Shown piece by piece: positions 1-11,665 of a stretch of DNA of 64,000 bases. The notes beneath the pieces are model-generated. The model was not told where the DNA came from. It searched no databases and saw only the letters and a program-made list of their open reading frames with translations. The stretch comes from Bondarzewia mesenterica (taxonomy: Eukaryota; Basidiomycota; Agaricomycetes; Russulales; Bondarzewiaceae). The stretch lies in assembly GCA_004802705.1 (NCBI GenBank), contig SGPL01000126.1, forward strand, positions 1 through 64,000. Direction: 5' to 3'. Each line of letters begins with the position of its first letter. The first letter of the stretch is position 1. Made by a program: the position numbers and the translations under genes.

Positions 1-1162
1 TAGACGGAGCCTGAGGGCTTAGATTAAACGAGATTGGACGTGCATCGACGAGACCAGGAACATCACTGGCCATAAAGTTTTAGCACGATATAGGTAGATC
101 TATGAAGTAAGTATTATGCAGTGTTGTGGAATAGATGGGCTCGATCTTGCAATATCAAGTAGGATGGATACCGATCGAGCGCGCTCGTGGACGAGATTAT
201 ACTAGATTCGAGTGAATGTAGGTAGATAGACATAGATCGGACACGAACTATTTCTACGTAGATCTAGCTAGATAGAGATGAATCGCCCAAGATTTAGCAA
301 GATCGAGCAGCGCGGTCGATCTATGAATATCTTGCACGAATTTGTGAGATCTTGCAATATCGAGCGACTGTGAGATCTCGCAAGATCTTGAACAATCTAC
401 AAAGATCTTGCAATATCAGGATATATAGAGCAATATCTACACAAATAGTGCTATATATTGCAAGATATGGTAGAATCACATATTTTAGTTCTTTTTTTGT
501 CCAATGGGGACCTTCATATTACCTCCTATTATCAGGGGGCCTGGCCCGCCACGACGTGATGTGACCAAAGTGCTCAAATTTCTGTAACGTCACTGTCCGA
601 ATGTAGTCTGGAATGAGACCTGGAACCTAACGGTACCAGGAACAGGCATTGGCAGGTACTGGCAGGCTCGGTCGTTCATTAGGGCTCAGCTTTCCCATTC
701 TCCCGTCAATAACCGCGATTTTCCGGACAACAGTGGACGAAGCAGGTTCAGTGTAAAATCCAGTGAGTCTTTTGCTCTTTTTTCCTGCACACCGAGACAC
801 GAGTTCTGGGCGGACTATGTAGTCAAAGGCAAGAATGTGAGTCTCCTCATCTTTCTGAAATTTCTCAGTATGAATCATTATCATACAGACGTTTCTCATC
901 TAAATATACATAGTGTGGAATGGCTTTTCGTACGGTGTGAGTGGTTACTCATAATTCTTGACAGAGAATCCAAACCAGGATTGGACCCTGCAACTTAGTA
1001 TCTGCAAAGCTTACTCACCTACCCTTGACCTTCGGCATCGTCTAGCTGACGAGCATCGGCTCCTTCAAGCTGGCTCAATTTCCAGTCTTCCACACCAACA
1101 AAATACATCTCCCCTTGATCGTCCTTTCTCCCGAAGCGCAATTCAAGAAAGTCATACATCGC
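1..1162. other. Gene-free, AT-rich left edge
   Basis: No convincing coding region is visible. The first ~500 bases are AT-rich and crowded with short variants of gatc/tgcaatat words (see the repeat entry). From about 600 to 1160 the base composition becomes ordinary and probably holds the promoter and 5' leader of the pseudouridine synthase gene that follows. Short open frames here have no recognisable protein character. Confidence 0.5.
137..470. repeat. Dispersed short AT-rich repeat
   Basis: The 14-mer gatcttgcaatatc occurs exactly three times, at 143-156, 348-361 and 404-417. A near match in inverse orientation (tatattgcaagata) lies near 453. Partial versions (agatctcgcaagatcttg, gatctatgaa) lie between them. 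The pattern looks like a decayed satellite or transposon remnant, but no long repeat unit can be defined. Confidence 0.5.
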
Positions 1163-3507
1163 ATGCTCCTTGCCGCTATGGCTCCCGAACCAATACCGTC
1201 ACCTGCGACACGTCCAGGTTTAAAGAAGATTGCCCCATATTGGTACCCTTACACTACCATGGCAAAAGGACGCTGGTATGATCGCGAGATCTTGGAGGTT
1301 GTTTCCACAGAGTTCCGAGATCGCTCCGTGGAATACTATGTATGTCACTCTATGTTCTCATGGTAGAACAGCGCATTTATTTTTGAATTTCAGAGATACG
1401 CCCTCGAATCGGGTGTCACCACGATCAACGGAAAGGTCGCGAAACCGGGGACAATCATTCGCAATGGAGACAGACTTGAGTGAGTGAATCGCACGATTAT
1501 CCCTGTACATGTAGATATGGACTGTAGATACAATGAAGAACATGACATTCTGATACGTTCTTATTATCGATGGCATCTGCAGGAATATCGTACATCGACA
1601 CGAGCCTCCTGTAACCTCTACGCCCGTAAGGATTCTGAAAGAAGATTTAGAACGAGAATTCGTTGTAATCGATAAACCGGGGAGCATCGTTCGTCCGTCA
1701 CTCTGATCCCACATATGTCTCTTGAACCAACTCTTGTCACTTTTACAGCCTGTTCATGCTACGGGGCGCTATTTCTATCTCTCTCTTGTAGAGATTCTCC
1801 AGAGGGAGTTTGGCTACAAGAAGGTCTACAGTGCGTATTCACTAGAAGACAATTCGTTAGACCATCTATTTATATGGTGATTTTCTGATCAGCCGTCAAC
1901 CGCCTTGACCGCCTAACCTCCGGACTCATGATCATTGGCCTTTCCTCCCAACGAGCACATACACTTTCGACTGAGTTCACAGCCGGAACAGTGAGAAAGG
2001 AGTATATCGCGCGATGCACTGGCGAGTTTCCAGAGTAGGTGTATTGTTTCTCACTGTTGGCTATTCTAACGTGACGAGGGAAGGGAGGAGACGACCGTCG
2101 ACCAACCTTTGTTGACCGTGGATCGTCAAATGGGCTTAAACATCGTTCATCCAGAGGGAAAAGTTTGCTAAATTTAATCTATCAAGTTTTTGTGATGGTC
2201 TGCTGACACAGCGTCAGCTCGCTCAAACAATCTTCAAACGATTGCACTATGATGCTAATACAAATACCAGCGTTCTGCACTGTGCGTTTTTCTAACATCC
2301 TCATCTGCAACCAGCAATAGTTGACATGGTATCAAAAGGTCGTCCTCTTACTGGTCGTTGTACGTCCGATCTCAGGCGGTCTTTCCTCGCGCATTTGATA
2401 ATAAAGCCCTCCCTAGCTCATCAAATTCGAGTGCATCTGCAATATCTCGGACACCCAATAGCCAATGACCCTGTTTATTCCGAGACTAAAATCTGGGCGA
2501 GTTGTCGGAATGTGTCTTCCGTTTCGATATGACACTGAACGAGATTCCTGCAGGGGCCGGGTCTGGGCAAGGGGGGCATCGATATTGTGCCGTCTACGGA
2601 ACGGTCTGCGCCAGTGCCCCCACCTCAGTTCCAATCCTCCATGAACCCCGAGCAGCTTTCTCAACGGTCCCCATCCAATTCAGCGGGCCCAGACTCTAAC
2701 GATACAAATCCAGCTAATACCGAGCAACAAACCACAGGCAGCGGGAAACTGCTTCCACGTGAAACGGGGCACGACATCGGAATGGGCTCGCCTGTCCCGT
2801 TGTCTGCAGAGGCAGTCGGCGTAATCACGCGACTGAGAAACATGAAGGTCCGTTCAACTGCACTTACGTTTTGCATCGAATATAGTGATGTGCATGTTAA
2901 CATGTGTTCTCAGGATGAGGACGAAGATTGGTCTCGCTGGCGCGACGTCGTATTCAAAGCGAAAGGTCGCCTGCATCCCCACGGCATGAAAATCAAACGT
3001 TTACCTCCACGAAGCAAGCGTGAACGTGGTGGACCAGGTTGGACGGACGACAGCGAAAAGAGCACGCCAGCTTCCAGTGACACAGGCGTGTACACTCCCG
3101 CATCTGGCCTTGACACACCTTCCACGGACATACATTCCCCTGTATCCATGGAGACAGGATCAGAATCAGGTCCACTTGTGTCTCAACTTACAGAATCAGA
3201 AGCCCTCGAGCGTCTCCAGCGCTTAGCGCAAACGCAGGAACCAGAGCCCGCCCTCCGCGTAGCGCCTGCACCCGACGCTCTCACGCCTGAATTGCGCGCA
3301 CGTCAAGCCGACGCACAAATAGCCGTGGCCGAAGAAAACGACGGGATGCTGTATTGTCCGGAGTGCTACCTTCCACTACATCCCGATCCCAAGCCAGAGA
3401 AACTGTACATTTTCCTGCACGCGCTCAGGTATACGACAAGCCTGGGTACTTTTGAAACGGAGATGCCGGAATGGGCAGCGGAGGGATGGGAGTGGGATCG
3501 ATCTTAG
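1163..3507 (+). CDS. PUS9: RluA-type tRNA pseudouridine synthase, Pus9/Rib2-like
   Basis: Multi-exon gene of the RluA/RsuA pseudouridine synthase superfamily, closest by motifs to yeast Pus9 and the Pus8 domain of Rib2, which modify U32 of tRNAs. The N-terminal exon carries [10 protein letters not shown] and [19 protein letters not shown]. The next holds an S4-like segment ([20 protein letters not shown]). The catalytic motif is [11 protein letters not shown] near 1890-1930, with the Asp nucleophile. [20 protein letters not shown] at about 2418-2480 is the family's C-terminal core motif. Exons include 1163-1339, 1394-1479, 1583-1688 and one from 1749. A probable GC-AG intron (2497-2553) restores the frame into a long Ser/Pro-rich tail that ends in [22 protein letters not shown]. 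The start is ATG 1163 or 1178; the upstream frame has only a TTG. The 3' end lies 75 bp from the convergent CWC15 stop. Whether it acts in cytosol or mitochondria is not evident. Confidence 0.88.
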
Positions 3508-3582
3508 TAAATTTACAATTACAAGGATATGGTATATCATGTGGCACAGAGAAGTGGATCCGTACAGTAATACCATAGTCCG

Positions 3583-4578
3583 TTACTTGATAAATCTCGA
3601 CATGAATTTTCTGTCGTGAGATATCAGTCTGTGGAGTAGAGAACGAAGGCGAGCAAACGCGTACTTGTGGAACTCCGTCCGTAAAAGATCATTGACGAAT
3701 TGCCCTGATCTCTCCTTGTCCCTCAAATTCATTGCCTGGTTCTTAAAAATCAAGTCTACATAAGACAAGATATGGGTCAGTATCATCGCAAGTCTTCCGA
3801 CATTATAAATGATGCTACGCACCATCATCCCATCTTCGCTTCACTGCAAAAGTCCCAGGAGCTGTCGTGCTCACACCAGGCGTCTGACCCAAAGCCGCAG
3901 CGAGGTTGAGGAGAGGATTCGAGGTCGCAATCTCAGCCTCTCGCTGCGCTTGTGCATCTGCGTTCTGTTCTCGTTCGAGGTGCTCCTTCTCTTCTGCGCG
4001 CTCTCGCTTGATCTTCTCCAACTCACGCAACAACTCAGCCGTATCGTCTTCTTCCTCGTCCGACTCTTCTTCCTCGCTGCTCGGCAAAGGTAAGCGCCAG
4101 AACGGTGCTCGCAAATAAGAGAAAAGTACCTTTCATCGTCCTTCTCCTTTTCTTTAGGCCCCGCATTCTCGCTTCCGCTGTCTTCGTCACTTTCTTCGTC
4201 TTTGTCCATCTCCAAGGCCTGCTGTAACAATTTACGCCGCTTATTTGCCTCTTCATTCTCTATTACTGCCACAGGCGCGAAATCCTCCACAGGTTTTCCT
4301 TCTGCCTTACGCTTTCGTGCGCGCGCCTCCATTTCAGCGGCCAGGAGCTCAGCACGTAAGTCACGCTTCTTCACTTCATCTGTAGACGTTTGACCGGCTT
4401 GCCTGGTTATCATGAATTGAAGGAAATGAATGGATAATCGGAGCTTTATGGATCTGAGGACATACCTGAATTTCAGTTTGGTGTGGGCAGCCATGTCGCG
4501 CGCCGAGAATTGGCGTGATCCTCCTTTGACGTCTTTGGCCTGCGCGGGATCCCATGTCGGTCTGTGTGCTGTGGACAT
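3583..4578 (-). CDS. CWC15: Spliceosomal protein CWC15 (Cwf15/AD-002 family)
   Basis: Small, charged nuclear protein of the Prp19/NTC-associated complex, part of the activated spliceosome. The N-terminus MSTAHRPTWDPAQ and the following HTKLKF-RQAGQT are family signatures. Residues ~65-150 are Lys/Glu/Arg-rich, followed by a run of acidic Ser/Asp/Glu residues and a coiled-coil-like ELLRELEKIKRERAEEKEHL stretch. The C-terminus has the conserved FAVKRRWDDG, then LIFKNQA, QFVNDLLRTEFHK and KFMSRFIK, joined across short introns. The first splice joins TTCAG to GCAAGCC and restores KFRQAGQ; the last restores FHKKFMSRFIK. The gene starts 290 bp from the divergent F-box gene and converges on the pseudouridine synthase gene. 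Confidence 0.95.
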
Positions 4579-4868
4579 TGTACTGGTGGAGAGGGGGGAA
4601 AGATGCGCGCGGAGAGAAACTGACGGTGGGGGTGGGAGACAGAGTGACTGAACGCTGCAAAGCTCAATGTCAGAATCTGTGGTCACGTGAGATTCCCGAA
4701 AACGGCAACTTCAGTATAGGTCCCCATTTGTTTGTTGATATCGATCTCTTGCTGCTTGGCTTCGCTCGCGATATTTTGTTCAGCCAATACAACTTACTTT
4801 CCGCTTTTTTTATCCCCGTTGCGCATCGTTTGGGATTGTGGTTGAGAGTCAGTACAAGAGCTGCAGTG
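4579..4868. promoter_or_regulatory. Divergent promoter between CWC15 and an F-box gene
   Basis: The 290 bp between the CWC15 ATG (4578, minus strand) and the F-box ATG (4869, plus strand) must hold both promoters. No TATA box or clear operator is visible. Its role is inferred from position only. Confidence 0.5.
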
Positions 4869-6633
4869 ATGTCCTTACGATCGATCTCGGCGCTCCCCAC
4901 AGAAGTACTCCTTCGCATTTTTCACCAACTCGATATCTGCAGCTTGATCCAGTGTCAAGGAGTAAGCAAGTTCTNTTTTTTTTTTTTTGTTGTATNCAAA
5001 GACAGCCATGACCTTTGTTTCATCAGGTATGTCACGTCTGGCACGCCCTCATCAGAGATGCAGCAGATCTACAGTATAAGATTGAGCTCGTAGCGAGCGG
5101 CCTCCCAGAACGATTGATTCCTAGCAGCATAGCATTACCCGATCGTCCCCACTTTCTCAGGCAACATCAGCGTGCGTGGAGAAATCTTGAACATGCAGAC
5201 CGCTTGTCCCTACCGGGGCGTGGATGGCAGGAAACGTGGAGAAACAAATCCATATTTCGTGATGGGATAGTTGCTCAACTCGACGGTGTAACAAAATCCC
5301 TCCATGTTGTTCAGCTACCGTCGCAGCTTCTTCATGTAGAACGGAAGGAATGGGTTTTTCCGATGCCAGATGACATTTGCGGGTTTGATATCGATCCGTT
5401 CCAAGATCTGCTTGTGCTCGTAACCGAGTCTTCATCGTAAGTACACAATCTATTCAGCTGTCTCCTTCACTCCTGGCTGTGGCTAATCCTGCCATGTCAA
5501 GTCATGACTATGTAGATGAACTTGTGATGAGAGTGCACTTACACTCTCTGAGAACCGGACGCGAACATCTCGCAGCGAAGCAATTCCAAATAAGGATCGC
5601 TTTGCACGACAGAATATGGAAGGTGGACGTTAATGTCCGTCATGATATTCTTGCGCTATGGATTGCCGAATACGATGATATGGTCTATGGGAGGCTTTTT
5701 GTATGGGACTGGAGAACTGGAGAGTCGAAATTGGTTTGTTGTATCCACTTGCTGTGTCGCTTTCCGTACTCATCTTGACGCAGCAATATCCTGGGTCGTT
5801 TAAAATATGTGTCTCTATTGATGGCTTTGCTGTGCTTCCCAATAACTCCGTTCTAGTTCTCAGTTACGCGGATGTGGAATCGCCTGTCCTCCTTCTCTTC
5901 GACACCACTTGCTCAAGGCAGATAGACGACGTGGATCAAATGTTAGCCAACACTAACTTTTTGATTCCCTCCTGTTCTCCCAAGGGCATCCCCGAGGAAA
6001 TCTCGATGGAATATCAGTCTTCTGAAGGTGCCGACGGGCTTATCATCATTTCACTCTATTCACGAGTTACAGCATCATTTAACACGCCATTCCATAAGAT
6101 GACCGTATACATACCGCTATCTACCCTCACATCGGTTTCTGCGGCGAGCTCGAGCAGACGTCGCCTCATTCCATGGCACGAATGGGGACCACTTGGCACA
6201 CATGCGACGTGTTCAACTTCCAGATTGTTTGACGCACGTCAGTATCCTTCGTCCCGAAGTCGCGTTGCGGGTTTGCGCGCTGGAGAACTACAGGGTCCTG
6301 TGCTCCGTATCCGAGATTTTAATCCATTGCGTGTCGGGCGTGCGCGATGCGAAGAAATTCAAGAAGGTGTTGAGATCAGCTATTCGGGTGACGTGCCAGC
6401 GGGTTTTTGGGGAGAAGTGGCGATATCGACGCATCTCCCGTGTCTCCTGATGGATATAGAATTGCCTGATGACCTTCAGGTAGACGGGTCATGGGATTGC
6501 TCGATCTCAGAATATGGCGTGCTCCTCATCCGTTCCGAGGTTAGTATTCTACATTGCGGTGTGACACTACTAACTGTATGTGAGCCTGCAGAGCCTTGCC
6601 AACGCCGAGGAGCTAGTGTGGTTGGGATTCTAG
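4869..6633 (+). CDS. F-box domain protein
   Basis: The N-terminus reads SALPTEVLLRIFHQLDICSL, then across the first intron QGVCHVWHALIRDAADLQYK, which is a canonical F-box of ~45 residues. F-box proteins recruit substrates to SCF (Skp1-Cullin) ubiquitin ligases. The rest (RPHFLRQHQRAWRNLEH, FDIDPFQDLLVL, LFVWDWRTGESKL) resembles the beta-propeller-like regions common in agaricomycete F-box families, but no target can be named. Introns lie at ~4963-5028 (this one holds two Ns), ~5437-5500, ~5734-5783 and 6540-6591. The last gives the C-terminus SLANAEELVWLGF, with the stop at 6631-6633. Start ATG 4869 directly precedes the F-box. Such proteins are greatly expanded in mushrooms, so orthology is uncertain. 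Confidence 0.85.
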
Positions 6634-7352
6634 TGAATCGAGTATTCCTCAAGGGTTATTCATGACGTTACACTCGTGAACCGCATATTCTTGATGTTGA
6701 TGAAGCCTTTTAGAGCCCCAAACTTGGTCTGTGACGTTATAAACATTGTGTGTCATTCTAAGTACGCTGTAAAATGAGTCCTTTGGATCTACCACGGTCA
6801 GACAATGACAGCGAATAACAACTCACCGAAAACCCGCCACGGTTTGTACTCAATCCTTGCTAACTCTGAAGCCTCGTTGGCCTTCGCTCTCACCACAGGC
6901 TTGTTCAGGCCGATCGTGGCGACCGTCATGTTGACCTTCGGCGCGTCAGACACGGTCGTTCGTCGGGGGGAGAAAAGGAAAGGTTGTGGGCTCTATCACA
7001 ACCGTTCCATCCTCAATACTTACTCAAGGCCTTAACCCTTAACACAGAACGACTGTCTTCTGTGTAGGTCACTTATACGGAGACTAGCTTTAACCGCAGG
7101 ACCGCCACGCATAGGTCGAAACGTGAGTCATTAGGGGGACATTTAGAGGTCAGCAATCCCATGCATGGTGGATGTTGAAACCGTTGTGAGCACCAAATCG
7201 ACTCTGGCAAACCATGAAGAGAACGACAAAATGAAACTTAAATATAAACACAAAAATGAAAAAAAAAAATTAGATCCTACACAAAATACCCAAAACTAAA
7301 GATCCCATGGCACGGATGTGCGTGATCGCCACCACAACACGGCAGTGAACCT
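6634..7352. other. Convergent intergenic region
   Basis: Region between the 3' ends of the F-box gene and the oxidoreductase gene. A plus-strand frame at 6805-7035 has no protein-like motifs. An A-rich tract lies at ~7258-7270. No RNA gene was recognised; it is probably two 3' UTRs and spacer. Confidence 0.5.
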
Positions 7353-9158
7353 CTATCGCGTCTTCTTGCCTTCTTCATCCTCTACCATGATCTCGCTCTC
7401 GAACTCAAAGTCCCCCGTGTCGCGCAGCCTCTCGATGAGCACGTCGCCGAGCGCGCTCATCGGCGTCAGGATACCACCGTGATGGGCGAGAGCAGGGAGG
7501 CGTTCGCGATCAAGCAGGAGCGCAAGCGCACACTCACCGAGCATTGCTAATATACCATGCCAGAGTTGCCAATGGAATAAGAAAAAGAAAAAAAAAAAAA
7601 AACACAATAGAGTTGGACGTACACGCTGTGAGCAGTAGACCTGGGTCACCTTTTCCGCGGATGACAGTCCGTACCTTGGTGGGTTGCGAACCCTGAGCGA
7701 CTACGGACGTGGTGATGTTCGTGCATTCCATGAATCCGTCTTTCAGTGACCTATTGGAGAGGGGGTGAGCGGATGTAACGAAATCATCCAACGGCTTTGA
7801 ACGCAACTCGTCTGAGGGTCCCTCCCCGGGCTGTGTCATGAGTCGCTTGACAAGCCACCTCAACTACGATACCATTTAAAATTGTGACAAGTGCAATCAG
7901 TAGGGAAGGCAGGCAAACAACGCACGGGCTGAATCACAGCCAAGCAGAACATGCCAATAGCGATCGCGAGGCTGCTCAAGACGGCCAAAAATGCATTCGG
8001 CTGGACCATGAATTCGGTATACTTGAATCGCGGACCATAAGTGAGCATCTTGTTCGGCACGGCGGTCTTGGCCGCCGTTAGGAACTGGTACTGCTGCAAG
8101 CCCCATGTGCGCTGCACCACCGCCCGGTTTCCAGGCGCTAAAACAAAGATTCCGCCATAGACTGGTGGGAAGGAATATGGAAGTTTGTAGAGCAAGTGCC
8201 GATGCGGTGCAGAGTGCCCGAGGACTATAGACATAATCAATTAAGTGAGATATTAAAGTGATTTGGAAGGATGCATTATGATTAATCTATCAAGATCTGC
8301 AGAGATGCTTCATGTGATACAAACGTACCTGGACTGAGGGAGTATTGTCGATGCGCCAGTGCAAGTCTGTTCTTCGGCACTTCTTCGATCATGGTCATCA
8401 TGGTCGCGAGCGTCCCGCCCGCAACTCCACCCTTCATCTTCACGCCCATTACGCTGTCCTCAATTTCAGTATCGGGGCCCACCACGGTTTTGAGTGTCTT
8501 ATTCGCCAAAAAGACGGCAGCGTCGGATGGAATAGAATCAAAGCCGCATGAAGGGATGATGATGGCGCCCGTCTTCGAGGCCAGGTACTCGAAACTACGG
8601 TCACATGAATCTCGATTGAAGCCGGACTTGTAGAGAGGAGAACGGACCGAAATATGACTTCATAAATCCAAACCGTTTCTCCAGAAAGGTCGACATAATG
8701 TACACCATGATTCGCGCAAGCCCTGTCGAATAAGAGTGACACGTCCCATCATCCCATCACGAGCACTCAGCATCCGGACGAGAAGCAACGCACGCACCTC
8801 ACGACCGGCGTTCCCGTATGCCAATACGGTCCCACCGTGTTCACCACAACCTTAAACTGCTTCACGAGATCGTCGACGGCATTCCAGTCCTTCACGTTCA
8901 CCACGTATACCCCAACGCTCTCATCTAGCCCGAGCGCGTCGAGTTTGTCCTGTGATCTGCCTGCGACGGCAAGCGTGAATGAAGAACGCTGCGGATGCTG
9001 GGTAAGATATCGCGTGATCAAACGCCCAGTGTAACCTGAGTTTCACGAGCATGTAAGAAAGAATCAAGTTTATTATAACTCAACATGAATGAATGTTGTC
9101 AGTCGAAATGCACGAAGGTTAACGTACCGGTTGCCCCGAGGATGAGGATGTCGGCCAT
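7353..9158 (-). CDS. Saccharopine dehydrogenase-like oxidoreductase (SCCPDH type)
   Basis: The protein starts MADILILGATG and continues across the first intron into GYTGRLITRYL, an N-terminal Rossmann dinucleotide-binding fold. Then follow TLAVAGRSQDKLDALGL, VVVNTVGPYWHTGTPVV, ACANHGVHYVDLSGE and GAIIIPSCGFDSIPSD, all typical of the saccharopine-dehydrogenase-like / trans-acting enoyl reductase family. Later come GGVAGGTLATMM and a hydrophobic segment (FLAVLSSLAIAIGMFCLAVI) that probably anchors it to a membrane such as ER or lipid droplet. The C-terminal HHGGILTPMSALGDVLIERL is also conserved. Several introns interrupt it (around 7550-7620, 7750-7790, 8240-8330, 8600-8650 and 9030-9125). Family members are not true lysine-pathway saccharopine dehydrogenases, and the substrate is unknown. 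Confidence 0.9.
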
Positions 9159-11665
9159 TGATATTGCTGAGAATTCAGTAAATGTTCGGAGATGGTGAGT
9201 AAATGACAATAGGAGATATGACTAGTGTGGGGCGGCGTTAGTATTTTGTGGAGGATATAGGAGTCAAGCGCAGGGAGTGCTGAGCTCAACGGCCTCCTCG
9301 GAGCATGCGCATGAGCCGCAGCGCAATTGAATGAGCGCATCACGATCTAGGTCTCCGGCTAACTCAACGCTTTGCCTCCGGCAATATACTGTGACAAAAC
9401 TGTCGGAAATCTTCTGAAGACCTGTGCCAAACGAAAACTGCAGACTCTGATCCCGTCTTTTCTGTCTTGCATGAAAACAGTCATCTGGATCCAGAAAGTG
9501 AACCTTAATTCAGGCCAGACACAACTACATACATGTTGTGATGCATTTTTATTTATTTAACAACTTCAAATAGGGACTCAGACAGTCACACGAGTCAGAC
9601 CTAGGTCAGAGATCTGCTAGTTTCCTGATACTGCCCGCCGCCGCCTACAAGTCAAAGTCATAAAGATAACATGAAACCATCCTATACATGGGTGCATAGA
9701 TCTAATAAAAGAAAGCACATTCAATCGATCTTGAATAGAACGCATGGCCAAAAACACCGTCATGTCAAGAAAGGCGATCATGGAAAAGACAGCATGGAAG
9801 GGACAATTGACACATAGGAAACATAATGGCACGACTGCAAGCACAGAAAGAAACTCAACATCACTGCTGCCATTCCATCTCCGACAACCTTCTTCAACAG
9901 GAAACCCTCGCGTTTGACCAAGAGGAGCTAGGGGTGCCGGTGAGCTTCGATTCGGACTCACCATTAATATTTGGATATACATACCACCGCAAGGGAGCAG
10001 ACTGAGAATTCCTGCACAAGGCATCCAAGTGGTAACTTGATCCATATACGATAGCGACGGCACATCCCTGTTCAAGGCTCCAATTCCACGACCCCGGAAA
10101 AATTTGATCGGTCTGCAGATGGTAAAACCGATTTATGCACACGAGCTGGAGATAAATAGAGATGAAGATGCCAATGATAGTGTAGGATACAGGACGCGAA
10201 ACAAGTCAAAGTCAAGGCGACGATCGACAGTAGTTGGCATGCACTTGATCGAGGTAATTCAAAGTGAAGGGCAGTTGCACTATAGGTGTGGGGAATTAGG
10301 GACCTGACTGAGTTTGAATTGACGTAACTGAGTTTGAATTGCCTAATCACATTAAAATTTGCCTATTTTGGATTAATTTTTTAGATCATNNGNNNTNAAA
10401 TTGCCNGTTTNGTCGAACAAATTAATTNATTTTCTTCCCGCTTCGCGGATCCCACACCTATAGTGCCACCGCCCTCATCCGCCGTCTCACGAGCTGGNTA
10501 GCTTCTTCATGACATNGTTCTCCGTTACGGCGTTGCCTTCGGAGTGAAGTGCGAAGCCGCACTGCGGTGATCCGCAAATTCTGAGTGACGAGTGAGAATA
10601 AAATCAGTGGACATAGCTGCCAGCGAGTGCGAGGACATAATATCCTCGAACTGAAGTGGAAAAAAAAAATCTGCGAATGCACGCACTGGTTGAGCCTCTG
10701 CTTTGCAACCGTGGCTCCACGCCTGAGCAATGGTCTCGGCCGACCACCCAATCCACCCACCGTTTGATCAAGTTGAGCTCTCCAATGTCTTTTGGTAATA
10801 AGGGAGTTAGTGATTATGCTTTCGGAGCAGACCATGCGGTGTACCTGAGGAAATTTGGAGTTATAGTCCTTTGTCCTTGACATTCGGAAGGCAATTTGGA
10901 GGCCCAAACGTGCCGAGGCGCTCGGTATCGTTCCGGCTGCGCAGAAAAAATTGAAATCAGCTGAACTCACGATCAAGAACAGAAAGTTGAAGACCTACTT
11001 AGTATTAGCAGTCGACCTCAAACGTTCGTTCAGTTGAACACCGTACCTGCTAGAGCCGTAATAGCGATACTTAAGCTAGCCAGTACCCCAAACCGAAGGC
11101 TTCAAGTACATTATGTGCTTTCACTATAGCAAGGATGCTGTCTCGGTACGGTAAAGCAAAGAGTAAGTAGTTTGCGTAGCAGGCCTAACGGTGCAGCTGG
11201 CGTCAGACAGGAGGATCCTGAGGCACGAAGGTTGACGAGTGGCTACTCTGCCTTTGGGAGACTACAGTTGGCGACGTACTTACTGAATTTGTGACAAGTT
11301 GGACAGTTGTCGGCCGTAGTGCACAGGGGTTCGACAGGACCCCGGCCACTGCAGTCGGGGAGCTTCAATTGGTGGCAGGAGGTCCGAGGAGCATGAGAGA
11401 CTTGTGATGCACTCCACTTGCTCTTCAACGTTCAACGTCAACGGTCAACATCAAGTATGTGGATACTGATTACCCATTCCAGAATCCATTAGCATTTTAT
11501 TCTGTAAGTTGTGATGTTCTCTCGGCTTTGCCCTGAAATATGTACTTTCTTCCGCGCCATCCCTCCTAAGTCTCAGCTTTAATTTGAATGACTAGGCCTT
11601 TAGGGAGAACCCTAACTTAACGATTGCAGGCCAGCTTTTTTCGTGAAATTTTACTTCTACTAAAG
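9159..11665. other. Gene-poor region with an inverted-repeat element
   Basis: About 2.5 kb without a recognisable gene. Minus-strand frames at 9617-10350 contain short hydrophobic stretches (CQLLSIVALTLTCFASCILH; CAGILSLLPCGGMYIQILM) and could be decayed pieces of a membrane protein, but no exon chain can be supported. A MITE-like inverted repeat with Ns lies at 10268-10475. The segment 10480-11640 shows nothing recognisable apart from short GC-rich words next to the element. Confidence 0.45.
10268..10475. mobile_element. MITE-like element with 25-bp terminal inverted repeats
   Basis: The left arm 10268-10292 and the right arm 10451-10475 are inverted copies matching at 23 of 25 positions. 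The inner 16 bases (gcactataggtgtggg against cccacacctatagtgc) are perfect. The interior is AT-rich, has no coding capacity, and includes two adjacent ~20-bp direct units (10301-10320 and 10321-10340, sharing actgagtttgaattg) plus scattered Ns. This fits a small non-autonomous DNA transposon. No target-site duplication is visible at either side. Confidence 0.55.

Noticed and set aside
9617..10350. Possible multi-helix membrane protein on the minus strand
   Set aside because: Hydrophobic words are present but no start, splice chain or family signature could be assembled.
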